This document shows positions 1 to 7,262 of a DNA stretch of 33,249 nt, one piece after another. This stretch comes from Palsa-459 sp035937595. GTDB lineage: Bacteria > Actinomycetota > Acidimicrobiia > Acidimicrobiales > RAAP-2. The stretch covers positions 1 through 33,249 of the forward strand of contig DASZHS010000053.1 of the NCBI GenBank assembly GCA_035937595.1, written 5' to 3'. Numbering within the stretch: the first letter of the stretch is position 1; the number at the start of each line of letters is the position of its first letter. The translations under genes and the position numbers were made by a program. The notes under the pieces are model-generated. The model searched no databases. It worked only from the letters and a program-made list of their open reading frames with translations, and was not told the DNA's origin.

Positions 1-33
1 CACGCCGGGCGCGACGGTCCTCGGTGGCGCCCG

Positions 34-1149
34 GTGAACACGGTCGTGCGCGTCCTCCTCGGCCTCCTCGGCGCCTCGGTCGTCGTCTGGGTGCTCGACG
101 CCGCGGTGCGGACGTTCCTCCTCCCGCGCGTCGCGAGCGTCCGGCTCTCCCGGGCGGTCGCGATCGTGGTGCGGCGGCTCTTCCAGCTCCTCGCGAGCGA
201 GCGCACGCCGTACCTCGAGCGCGACCGCCGCCTCGCCCTGTACCCACCGGTGCTGCTCTTGAGCTACCAGGCGTCGTGGCTGTGCCTCTCCCTCCTCGCG
301 TTCGGCGGCCTGTTCGTCGCGGCGGGCGCCCCGAGCCTCGCGCGTGGCCTCGAGCTGTCCGGGTCGTCGCTGTTCACCCTCGGGACCACGCCCGCGGTGG
401 GCGCGGGCGAGATGGCGATCAGCTACGTCGAAGCGGCGATCGGGCTCACCCTGCTCGCCCTGCTCATCGCGTTCATCCCGACGCTCTACGCGGCGTTCCA
501 GCGGCGCGAGGTCTCCGTGACGCGGCTCTCGGTCCGCGCCGGCGTGCCCGCCACGCCGTGGGGCATCATCGAGATCGCCCACAGCGTCAACGACTACGAG
601 CGGCTCGACGAGCTGTGGCGCGAGTGGGAGTCGTGGTTCATCGAGGTCCGCGAGACCCACACGACGCTCACGATCCTCAACTTCTACCGGACTCCGATCC
701 CCGGGCAGACCTGGGTGGGGTCCGCCACGGCGGTCCTCGACGCCGCCGCGCTCTACAACGCCGCGGTCGACCTGCCGCCCTCCCCCTCCGCCGGGCTGTG
801 CATCCGTTCGGGCTGGCTCGCGCTCCGCGGGCTCGCGGACTACTTCCGGGTCCCCTACCCGCACAACCCCGACGGGACCGAGCCCATCACGATCGAGCGC
901 GACGAGTTCGAGCTGGCACTCGGCCACCTGTCGCGGAGCGGGGTGCCCATCCTCGCGGACCACGACCAGGCATGGCTCGACTTCGTCGGGTGGCGCGTCA
1001 ACTACGACGCGATCGTCGAGGCGCTGGACGAGCTCACGAGCTCGCTCCGCACCGACTGGCACACCGCGGGCACCCAGCCCCTCTTCGCGCCCTCGAACCG
1101 CCGAGGGACCCACGACAAGTCGCGGGTCCGGCCGCACCCCGCCTCGTGA
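34..1149 (+). CDS. Membrane protein with channel-like pore loop, unknown function
   Basis: I do not recognise a named family. The 371-residue product has hydrophobic segments near residues 4-24, 73-97 and 129-153. Between the last two lies a short segment, about 108-123, reading SGSSLFTLGTTPAVG. A helix, a re-entrant SxFTLGTT loop and a second helix is the layout of the two-helix pore domain of cation channels, but the potassium filter TVGYG is absent. The remaining 215 residues are soluble, contain no segment long enough for a helix in the membrane, and are presumably cytosolic. The GTG start is the first in-frame start in the window, so the real start could lie just upstream. The stop overlaps the next gene in a GTGA junction, which implies co-translation. 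A channel or sensor role is inference only. Confidence 0.6.
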   Translation: MNTVVRVLLGLLGASVVVWVLDAAVRTFLLPRVASVRLSRAVAIVVRRLFQLLASERTPYLERDRRLALYPPVLLLSYQASWLCLSLLAFGGLFVAAGAPSLARGLELSGSSLFTLGTTPAVGAGEMAISYVEAAIGLTLLALLIAFIPTLYAAFQRREVSVTRLSVRAGVPATPWGIIEIAHSVNDYERLDELWREWESWFIEVRETHTTLTILNFYRTPIPGQTWVGSATAVLDAAALYNAAVDLPPSPSAGLCIRSGWLALRGLADYFRVPYPHNPDGTEPITIERDEFELALGHLSRSGVPILADHDQAWLDFVGWRVNYDAIVEALDELTSSLRTDWHTAGTQPLFAPSNRRGTHDKSRVRPHPAS

Positions 1150-1817
1150 CGGCGCCCGAGGCGACGACCGCGCACCAGGCCGGCGAGCACTGGTGGCCCA
1201 TGGCGCTCGCGGTCCTCTCGGCGGGGTGCCTGCGCCTCGCCCTCCCGCCCGAGCTGCGGAACCACGACGCGCGCTGGGCGCTGCTCCCCGTGCTCGTGGT
1301 GCTCCTCGCCGTCCTCGTCGTCGGCGATCCCGGTCGGATCGACCGCCAGAAGACCTGGCTGCGGGTGCTGCTCGACGTCTTGATCTCGATCATCACGCTC
1401 GTCAACGCGACGGCAGCGGCGCGCCTCACCACCGCGATCGTCCAGGGCGCGGCGTGGACCAACAACGCGAAGGTCATCCTCGGAGCGGGTGCCGCGGTGT
1501 GGTTCACCAACGTCATCGCCTTCGCTCTGTGGTACTGGGACCTCGACCGGGGCGGGCCGGCGGCGCGCGCGCTCGGCACGGGGCCAAAGCCCGCGTTCAT
1601 CTTCCCCGAGATGACGCTCCCCGAGTACGTGCCGGCGGGATGGAGCCCGCGGTTCTCGGACTACTTCCACCTGTCGTTCACGACGGCGACGGCCTTCAGC
1701 CCGACGGACACCCCCGCGGTGCGGGTGTGGGCCAAGTGGGTGATGATGGCCCAGGAGTCGATCTCCCTCGTCGTCGCGCTGCTCGTCGTCGCCCGAGCCG
1801 TCAACATCCTCAAGTAG
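1146..1817 (+). CDS. Polytopic membrane protein with channel-like segment
   Basis: The 223-residue product has hydrophobic stretches near residues 17-35, 44-60, 72-92, 108-130 and 199-219. Before the last one is an amphipathic segment, DYFHLSFTTATAFSPTD (about 172-188), which sits where a pore helix and filter would sit in a two-helix channel (compare the usual SxxTLTTVGYGD). This kind of protein is common in actinobacteria as an uncharacterised membrane protein. The GTG start at 1146 is chosen because it overlaps the preceding stop as GTGA. A longer reading frame continues upstream in the same phase, but there it only shadows the first gene. Its 3' end overlaps the convergent carbonic-anhydrase-like gene by 8 bases. 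Function is not established. Confidence 0.7.
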   Translation: MTAPEATTAHQAGEHWWPMALAVLSAGCLRLALPPELRNHDARWALLPVLVVLLAVLVVGDPGRIDRQKTWLRVLLDVLISIITLVNATAAARLTTAIVQGAAWTNNAKVILGAGAAVWFTNVIAFALWYWDLDRGGPAARALGTGPKPAFIFPEMTLPEYVPAGWSPRFSDYFHLSFTTATAFSPTDTPAVRVWAKWVMMAQESISLVVALLVVARAVNILK

Positions 1818-2349
1818 CGCTCGCCGCGTCGCGGTCGACGTCGCGCAGCTCGGCGCGGAACCGGGCCGCGTTCGAGACGTACTGGGCGGCGGACAGCCGG
1901 ATCAGCTCGACGTCGGAGCCCCCCTCGCGCATGACGGCGGGCACGCCGATCGCGAGCGCCCCGGGCGGGACCGCTCGGTTGTTCGGGACGACCGCGTTCG
2001 CCGCGACGGTCGCCCCCGTCCCCACGCGCGCGCGGTGCAGGATGATCGAGCCGGTGCCCGCCAGGGTCTCGTCCTCGAGCGTGCAGCCCTCCAGGTGCGC
2101 GAGGTGACCCACGACGCAGCGCGAGCCGACGACGGTCGGGAACATGGGGACGGCGTGGACGACCGCACCGTCCTGGATGCTCGTCTCGTCCCCGACGAGG
2201 ATCGTGCCGTAGTCGCCTCGCAGCACCGCGCACGGCCACACCGACGACCGCGCGCCGATGGTGACGTCGCCGATCACGACGGCGTCGGGGTGTACGTAGG
2301 CCTCGGGATGGATCGACGGCGAGACGTCACCGAGGGCGTAGAGGGGCAC
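1810..2349 (-). CDS. Gamma-carbonic-anhydrase-like hexapeptide-repeat protein
   Basis: The 179-residue product is a left-handed beta-helix protein of the gamma-carbonic anhydrase/YrdA/PaaY group, shown by repeated hexapeptide turns (VVIGDVTIGARSSVW, VGTGATVAANAVV) and the conserved RGD (44-46) and SIQDG (57-61). Family members bind a metal with three histidines, one in VxH and two in GHxxxLHGC. Here His65 and His82 are present, but the third position is Glu87 (GHLAHLEGC), with an extra histidine at 85. Classical carbonic anhydrase activity is therefore uncertain; it may bind metal differently or act on another substrate. It is transcribed away from der and the zinc-ribbon gene. A TAACGT hexamer lies exactly six bases before the GTG start, so it probably has its own leaderless transcript. 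Confidence 0.88.
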   Translation of the reverse strand: MPLYALGDVSPSIHPEAYVHPDAVVIGDVTIGARSSVWPCAVLRGDYGTILVGDETSIQDGAVVHAVPMFPTVVGSRCVVGHLAHLEGCTLEDETLAGTGSIILHRARVGTGATVAANAVVPNNRAVPPGALAIGVPAVMREGGSDVELIRLSAAQYVSNAARFRAELRDVDRDAASAT

Positions 2350-2355
2350 CTCGGG

Positions 2356-2361
2356 ACGTTA
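2356..2361 (-). promoter_or_regulatory. -10 element (leaderless) of gamma-CA-like gene
   Basis: On the minus strand TAACGT is followed by six bases and the GTG start at 2349. The spacing puts the predicted transcription start on the start codon. No -35 resembling TTGACA is visible. Confidence 0.6.
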
Positions 2362-2393
2362 GGGGACGGCGCGAGGCGGCAGCGAGCGCCGAG

Positions 2394-2594
2394 CTAGGCG
2401 TGGTGCGACAGCCACTGGACGCCCTGGACGAACCGCCAGATCAGGTAGATGACGGTCGCGACGATGAGGAGGCGGAACCGCCACGTGACGGGGTGGTGGA
2501 CGGGCTCGTCGAGCGCGGTCCCGCACGTCGGGCAGTGCCGCTCGACGAGGTCGTCCTCGTCGACGAGCCGGTCACAGGTGTCGCACCAGGGCAC
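2394..2594 (-). CDS. Small zinc-ribbon membrane protein
   Basis: This 66-residue protein has two CxxC pairs (C4/C7 and C21/C24), which form a rubredoxin-like zinc ribbon. One membrane helix follows at about residues 41-57 (RLLIVATVIYLIW), with a short polar tail. The topology suggests a zinc knuckle on one face of the membrane with a single anchor. Its GTG start directly abuts the der TGA stop (TGAGTG) with no spacer, so it is almost certainly co-transcribed and translationally coupled with der. No function is known; small zinc-ribbon proteins beside der are plausible as ribosome or membrane accessory factors, but that is speculation. Confidence 0.8.
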   Translation of the reverse strand: MPWCDTCDRLVDEDDLVERHCPTCGTALDEPVHHPVTWRFRLLIVATVIYLIWRFVQGVQWLSHHA

Positions 2595-3896
2595 TCAGCC
2601 GATCCTGACGCGCAGGCGCAGCGGCGTGGCGCCGAGGTCGAAGCGCTCGCGCAGGCCACGCTCGAGGTAGCGGAGGTAGGTCTGGGAGAGCCGCGCCGAG
2701 GCGAAGAGCGTGAACGTCGGCGGGTCGATCGCGCCCTGCACCACGTAGCGCACGCGCGCGCCGGGCGCGGCGTGGTGCGCCTGGAGGTCGCGCAGCGCGC
2801 GGTTGAGCGGCCCGGTCGGGATGCGGCGGTGGTAGTCGGCGGCCGCCGCGGCGAGTGCGGGGAGCACGCGGTGCACCCCGCGACCCGAGAGGGCGGCGAC
2901 CTTGAGCACGGGCGCGTCGCCGAGGAACGCGAGGCGGTCCGCGACCGTGGCGAGGACGTCGGTGCGCGCCTCGGTGGCGATCAGGTCCCACTTGTTGAGG
3001 ACGACGACCGCCGGGCAGCCGGCGGCGGCGATGCGCTCGGCGAGGCGCTGGTCCTGGGCGGTCGCCCGCACGGTCGCGTCGATGACGAGGAGGGCGAGGT
3101 CGGCACGGTTCAGCGCCTCGAGGCTCCGCAGCACCGCGTAGGTCTCGACGCCCGCCTCGGTCCTCGCCCGACGGCGCATGCCCGCCGTGTCGACGAAGCA
3201 GATCGGGCCGTCGGGGGTGTCGAGCACGGTGTCGACCGCGTCGCGCGTCGTTCCCGGCACGTCGTGGACGACGCTGCGGTCCTCGCCGATGAGCGCGTTG
3301 AAGAGCGTGGACTTGCCGACGTTCGGCCGCCCGACGATCGCCACGCGCAGCGGCCCGCCCTCCTCTCTGTCCTCGGAAACGTCCGGTGCGTCCCACCCGG
3401 CGAGGGAGGCGACGATCGCGTCGAGGAGGTCGCCCGCCTGACGGCCGTGCAGCGCGCTCACCGCGATCGGCTCGCCGAGCCCGAGGGCGACGAACTCCCA
3501 GATCTGGCGCTCGCGGGCCTCGTCGTCGACCTTGTTCACGACGAGGCGGACGGGCCGACCGGTGCGCTGGACCCGCCGGGCGGCGGCGAGGTCCTCGTCG
3601 GTGACCCCGACGGTCACGTCGACGACGAACAGGACGAGGTCCGCCCCTTCGAGCGCCTTGGCCGCCTGCTCGGAGACCTTCTCGTCGAGGGTGTCCCCGC
3701 CGGGCAGCCACCCGCCGGTGTCGACGACGTCGAAGGCGACCCCCGACCACTCGGTGGGGACCACCTTGCGGTCCCGCGTGACCCCGGGGTGCTCCTCGAC
3801 GACGGTGATCCGCCGTCCCGCGAGCCGGTTCACGAGCGCGGACTTTCCCACGTTCGGGCGGCCGGCCACGACGACGGTGGGGGTACGGGCGGACAC
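2595..3896 (-). CDS. der: Ribosome-assembly GTPase Der (EngA)
   Basis: Der is a tandem GTPase that binds the maturing 50S ribosomal subunit in the cytoplasm. The 433-residue protein shows both G domains. The first has GRPNVGKS near residues 13-20, DTGG and NKVD. The second has GRPNVGKS near residue 188, DTAGM and NKWD. A C-terminal KH-like domain ends in RLRVRIG. Length is normal for the family. The GTG start gives MSARTPTVVVAGRPNVGKS, and a TAGCGT hexamer lies six bases before it, within the stop codon of the upstream DUF512 gene. The gene is therefore likely both read through from upstream and started from its own leaderless promoter. Confidence 0.97.
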   Translation of the reverse strand: MSARTPTVVVAGRPNVGKSALVNRLAGRRITVVEEHPGVTRDRKVVPTEWSGVAFDVVDTGGWLPGGDTLDEKVSEQAAKALEGADLVLFVVDVTVGVTDEDLAAARRVQRTGRPVRLVVNKVDDEARERQIWEFVALGLGEPIAVSALHGRQAGDLLDAIVASLAGWDAPDVSEDREEGGPLRVAIVGRPNVGKSTLFNALIGEDRSVVHDVPGTTRDAVDTVLDTPDGPICFVDTAGMRRRARTEAGVETYAVLRSLEALNRADLALLVIDATVRATAQDQRLAERIAAAGCPAVVVLNKWDLIATEARTDVLATVADRLAFLGDAPVLKVAALSGRGVHRVLPALAAAAADYHRRIPTGPLNRALRDLQAHHAAPGARVRYVVQGAIDPPTFTLFASARLSQTYLRYLERGLRERFDLGATPLRLRVRIG

Positions 3897-3902
3897 GCAG
3901 CG

Positions 3903-3908
3903 ACGCTA
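3903..3908 (-). promoter_or_regulatory. -10 element (leaderless) of der, embedded in upstream stop codon
   Basis: TAGCGT on the minus strand is followed by CGCTGC and the GTG start of der. Its first three bases are the TAG stop codon of the DUF512 gene. Confidence 0.6.
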
Positions 3909-5273
3909 CCGGTGCGCCACGAGCACCTCGAGCTCGCGGCGCAGGGTGGCGCCGTCGGTCGGCACCGCGCGCACGTCGCCGTCGAGCTCGTCGAGCGACA
4001 TCCCGTCGAGGAACCGCCCGTTGGTGAGGCAGGCGTCGGGCAGCAGGTAGGTGGCCCGACCGCCGTCGCGGGCGACCGCCCCGGCGACGTCGCCGCCGCA
4101 CAGGAGGCCCGCGACGGCGATGTTGCCCCCGAAGAAGCGGTTCTCGACGGCGACCACGTCGACGGGGACGAGCCCCGCGCGCTCGACGAGCGCGGCGAGC
4201 AACGGGGCGGCGTAGGCGCCGGTGAGCACGACGACGCGGTCCGCGGCCTTAGACCTCGGCGACGGTGGCGCGCCGTGGGGGGCGCGGTAGCCGAGCGCCG
4301 GGGCGCCCTCGACGGACTGGAAGAACCCCGGCCGGACCGAGAGGGCACCGCGGCGGCGCTCGAAGGCGCGCCGGAACCCCGCCCACAGCCCGATCCCGTT
4401 CTCCGCCTGGTCGAGCGAGTCGTACCCGTCGAGCCCCGGCGGCTCGCGCCCCGCCACCAAGAAGAGCTCGTCGGCCGCGTGGACGCAGCGCCGGCCGACC
4501 GCGCCGACGAACAGGGCCTGGTAGGTCTCGACGAGCGCGATGGCCGCGTCGGCCTCGGACGCGGTGTGCGCCCGCAGCGTGGGCTCGGTCGAGTAGGCCG
4601 AGAGGCCGAGCGGGACGACGCCCAGCGAGGCGAGCGCGCCGTAGCGGTCGAGCACGTCGCACAGCGTGCGCTCGAGGGCGTCGCCGTCGTTGACCCCCGG
4701 GCAGAGGACCACCTGGCCGTGGACCTCGACGCCGGCGTCGAGGAGCACCTCGAGCCAGCGCAGCGAGGTCGCGCCGCGGGGGTTGCGCAGCATCTGGGCG
4801 CGCAGCTCGGGGTCCGTCGTGTGGATCGAGACGTACAGCGGCGAGAGGCGCTCGGTGACCACGCGCTCGACGTCGAGCTCGGTGAACCGCGTGAGCGTCG
4901 TGAAGTTGCCGTACAGGAAGCTGAGCCGGTAGTCGTCGTCCTTCACGTAGAGGCTGCGGCGCATCCCCTTCGGCAGCTGGAAGATGAAGCAGAACGGGCA
5001 GTGGTTGTCGCACGTGCGGATCCGGTCGAAGACCGCGGACTCGACGAACAGCCCGAGCGGCTCGCCGGCGGACTTGGCCACGCGCACGCGCCGCTCGGCG
5101 CCGTCGGTCCCACCGAGGACGAGGGCGACGTCCGGGCCGTCGGTCAGCTGCTGGTACTCGATCACGTCGGTGGGGGCCGTGCCGTTGACGGTGACCAGCC
5201 GATCGCCCGCCACGACGCCGGCGTGGTCCGCGGGCGAGCCCTCGACGACGGTCGTGACCACGGGGTGCTCCAC
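3906..5273 (-). CDS. DUF512 protein: PDZ plus radical-SAM-like Fe-S domain
   Basis: The 455-residue product begins with a PDZ-like domain (residues 1-55, GSPADHAGVVAGDRLVTVNG). A cysteine cluster CDNHCPFC (C88, C92, C95) follows, with the CX3CX2C spacing of radical SAM enzymes that hold a 4Fe-4S cluster. After it come FIFQLPKGMRRSLY and YGNFTTLTRF, typical of the DUF512/TIGR03279 group of putative Fe-S oxidoreductases, and then the DUF512 domain. The reaction is unknown. The gene commonly neighbours der in other phyla, and here it lies 9 bases upstream of it, which suggests a link to ribosome or translation functions. It is divergent from ispH with 50 bases between the starts. TAGGCT six bases before the GTG suggests a leaderless transcript. 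Confidence 0.9.
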   Translation of the reverse strand: MEHPVVTTVVEGSPADHAGVVAGDRLVTVNGTAPTDVIEYQQLTDGPDVALVLGGTDGAERRVRVAKSAGEPLGLFVESAVFDRIRTCDNHCPFCFIFQLPKGMRRSLYVKDDDYRLSFLYGNFTTLTRFTELDVERVVTERLSPLYVSIHTTDPELRAQMLRNPRGATSLRWLEVLLDAGVEVHGQVVLCPGVNDGDALERTLCDVLDRYGALASLGVVPLGLSAYSTEPTLRAHTASEADAAIALVETYQALFVGAVGRRCVHAADELFLVAGREPPGLDGYDSLDQAENGIGLWAGFRRAFERRRGALSVRPGFFQSVEGAPALGYRAPHGAPPSPRSKAADRVVVLTGAYAAPLLAALVERAGLVPVDVVAVENRFFGGNIAVAGLLCGGDVAGAVARDGGRATYLLPDACLTNGRFLDGMSLDELDGDVRAVPTDGATLRRELEVLVAHR

Positions 5274-5279
5274 GAGGTG

Positions 5280-5285
5280 AGCCTA
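5280..5285 (-). promoter_or_regulatory. -10 element (leaderless) of DUF512 gene
   Basis: TAGGCT on the minus strand, then CACCTC, then the GTG start at 5273. Confidence 0.6.
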
Positions 5286-5311
5286 CGAACCATGGCGCCC
5301 CGGCCCCCCGG

Positions 5312-5317
5312 TAGCCT
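5312..5317 (+). promoter_or_regulatory. -10 element (leaderless) of ispH
   Basis: TAGCCT, then CGCAGC, then the GTG start at 5324. Only 26 bases separate it from the divergent -10 of the DUF512 gene, so the upstream contacts of the two polymerases must overlap. Confidence 0.6.
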
Positions 5318-5323
5318 CGCAGC

Positions 5324-6376
5324 GTGGCGGTGGACAAGGTGCTGCTCGCCTCGCCCCGGGGGTTCTGCGCGGGGGTCGAGAAGGCCATCAAGGCGCTCGA
5401 CTGGATGGTGACGGTCTTCGACCCGCCCGTCTACTGCTACCACGAGATCGTCCACAACCGGCACGTGGTCGACCACTTCTGCGAGCGCGGGGTCGTCTTC
5501 GTCGACGACGTGGCCGAGGTGCCCGAGGGCGCCCCCCTCATGCTGAGCGCGCACGGCTCGCCGCCCGCGGTCGTCGCCCAGGCCCGCGGCAACGGCGGCG
5601 TGGTCGTCGACGCGGTGTGCCCGCTCGTGACCAAGGTCCACCACGAGCTGCGGGTGCGCGCGTCGAAGGGCTACACGGTCCTCTACGTCGGGCACGCCGG
5701 CCATGAGGAGGCCGTCGGCACGATGGCGGTCGCGCCGTCGGCCGTCCACCTGATCGAGTCCACCGAGGACCTGGACCGGATCGAGGCCGACGTCGCGCCC
5801 GTCGCCCTCCTCTCGCAGACCACCCTCAGCTTCGACGAGTGGCAGCACCTGCGCGCCCACGCCGCGGAGCGCTTCCCCGGGCTGTGGATGCCGAACCGTT
5901 CGGACCTGTGCTTCGCCACGACGAACCGCCAGAGCGCCCTGCGTGAGATCGCCGCGGCCGCCGACGCCGTCGTGGTCATCGGGTCGGCGAACTCGTCCAA
6001 CACCGTCGCGCTGACCGAGGTCGCCCTCGCGTCGGGCTGTCCGCGCGTGCTTCGGGTCAACACCGCCGCCGAGCTGCCCGACGACCTCACCGGGGTCGTG
6101 GGCGTGACCGCGGGGGCCTCTGCACCCGACGCGCTCGTGGTCGAGGTGATCGAGGCGCTGGCGCCGGCAGCGGGCGTGGAGACCGTCGTCGCGACCGAGG
6201 AGGACGAGTACTTCCCGCCGCCCCCCGAGCTGCGCGAGCTGCTCCGCGCGGTCGCCGCGGCCGTCGCGGTGCTCTGCGACACGCCCGAGCGGGGCGGCGA
6301 TCCCGTGGTGGGCGACCGCGACGTCCACGCCGCGGCCGTCCTCGCCGGTGCCGTCGCGGGCGCCACCCGGCCGTGA
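5324..6376 (+). CDS. ispH: 4-hydroxy-3-methylbut-2-enyl diphosphate reductase IspH
   Basis: IspH is the last enzyme of the MEP isoprenoid pathway. It reduces HMBPP to IPP and DMAPP with a 4Fe-4S cluster. The three cluster cysteines are visible at C15 (PRGFCAGV), C99 (DAVCPLVTKVHHE) and C196 (DLCFATTNRQ), along with the histidines of the substrate pocket (YHEIVHN, SAHGS) and the SSN motif in GSANSSNTVALTEVA. The core ends near residue 318 (YFPPPPELRELL). About 32 further residues, rich in alanine and valine, form a C-terminal extension not usual for the family. The GTG start gives the expected N-terminus KVLLASPRGFCAGV and sits six bases after a TAGCCT hexamer; there is no Shine-Dalgarno sequence. 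Confidence 0.97.
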   Translation: MAVDKVLLASPRGFCAGVEKAIKALDWMVTVFDPPVYCYHEIVHNRHVVDHFCERGVVFVDDVAEVPEGAPLMLSAHGSPPAVVAQARGNGGVVVDAVCPLVTKVHHELRVRASKGYTVLYVGHAGHEEAVGTMAVAPSAVHLIESTEDLDRIEADVAPVALLSQTTLSFDEWQHLRAHAAERFPGLWMPNRSDLCFATTNRQSALREIAAAADAVVVIGSANSSNTVALTEVALASGCPRVLRVNTAAELPDDLTGVVGVTAGASAPDALVVEVIEALAPAAGVETVVATEEDEYFPPPPELRELLRAVAAAVAVLCDTPERGGDPVVGDRDVHAAAVLAGAVAGATRP

Positions 6377-6458
6377 CCGCGCGGCGTGCGAGACTGGGCG
6401 GCGCGTGGCCTGCGCCGCAGCGTGCGCCGCGGACACGACGCACGCAGCGGAGGAGCAC

Positions 6459-7262
6459 ATGAGCGCCACGTCCACCGACCTCGAGGCACGCCGGCTGGCG
6501 AGCCTCCGGCAGCACGTCGTCGCCCAGGCGATGACCGAGGCCGAGGCACGCTTCGGCGAGATGCAGCTGACCGACGCCGTGGTGCTCGTGTGCGCCTACG
6601 AGGAGGAGGGTGCGATCGGCGACGTGCTCTCGAAGATCCCCGAGACCGCCTGCGGTCGGCCCCTCACGACCGTCGTGATCGTCGACGGCGGCGAGGACCG
6701 GACCGCCGAGATCGCCGAGAAGTCCGGCGCGACGACGATCGTCTTCCCGGTCAACCTCGGCCACGGGGTCGCCCTCAAGGTCGGCTATCGCTTCTGCATC
6801 GACCACGGCGCGAAGTGGGTGGTCACGATCGACGCCGACGGGCAGAACGACCCCGAGGAGATCCCCGTCCTCCTCCAGCCGCTCATCGACGACGAGGCGG
6901 ACTTCGTCGTCGCCTCGCGGCGGCTGGGCACGGACAACACGACCGACAAGACCCGCAAGCTCGGCGTCGTCGTCTTCTCGACGATGATGAACCGGATGAC
7001 GGGGGCGCACCTCACCGACACCTCCAACGGCTATCGCGCGCTGCGCGTCACGATGCTCGCCGACGTGATCGACCGCTTGGTCCAAGAGCAGTACCAGACC
7101 GCCGAGCTGCTCATCACGTGCCTCAAGCGCGGGTGGCGGGTGGCCGAGCGACCGACCGTGTGGTACCCGCGCCAGGCCGGCACGACGAAGAAGGGCTCGA
7201 ACTGGCTGTTCGGGTTCCGCTACCTCAACGTCGTGGTGCGGACGTGGCTGCGGGAGCGCTGA
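6459..7262 (+). CDS. Family 2 glycosyltransferase (polyprenyl-phosphate type)
   Basis: The 267-residue protein is a GT-A fold transferase of the dolichol/polyprenyl-phosphate mannosyltransferase type. It has an N-terminal nucleotide-binding strand (VVLVCAYEEEGAIGDVL), VVIVDGGEDRTAEIA, the metal-binding DADGQ (D125, D127) and the acceptor-region SNGYRAL. No C-terminal membrane helices are present, so it is a soluble or peripheral enzyme. The ATG at 6459 is preceded by GGAGGAG at an ideal distance, which decides the start against an in-frame ATG 111 bases upstream. It lies 82 bases after ispH, and isoprenoid supply next to a lipid-carrier glycosyltransferase is consistent. The end overlaps plsC convergently by 38 bases. 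The sugar donor cannot be told from sequence. Confidence 0.88.
   Translation: MSATSTDLEARRLASLRQHVVAQAMTEAEARFGEMQLTDAVVLVCAYEEEGAIGDVLSKIPETACGRPLTTVVIVDGGEDRTAEIAEKSGATTIVFPVNLGHGVALKVGYRFCIDHGAKWVVTIDADGQNDPEEIPVLLQPLIDDEADFVVASRRLGTDNTTDKTRKLGVVVFSTMMNRMTGAHLTDTSNGYRALRVTMLADVIDRLVQEQYQTAELLITCLKRGWRVAERPTVWYPRQAGTTKKGSNWLFGFRYLNVVVRTWLRER

Noticed and set aside
24..1817. One 597-residue protein spanning both first membrane-protein genes
   Set aside because: The first two thirds are arginine/proline-rich shadow sequence. The coherent membrane protein begins at 1146, and the other frame (34-1149) is the real first gene.
2400..5411. Very long open frame on the plus strand opposite der and the DUF512 gene
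   Set aside because: Its product is a low-complexity Asp/Glu/Arg/Gly mixture with no domains. It is the mirror of real minus-strand genes in GC-rich DNA.
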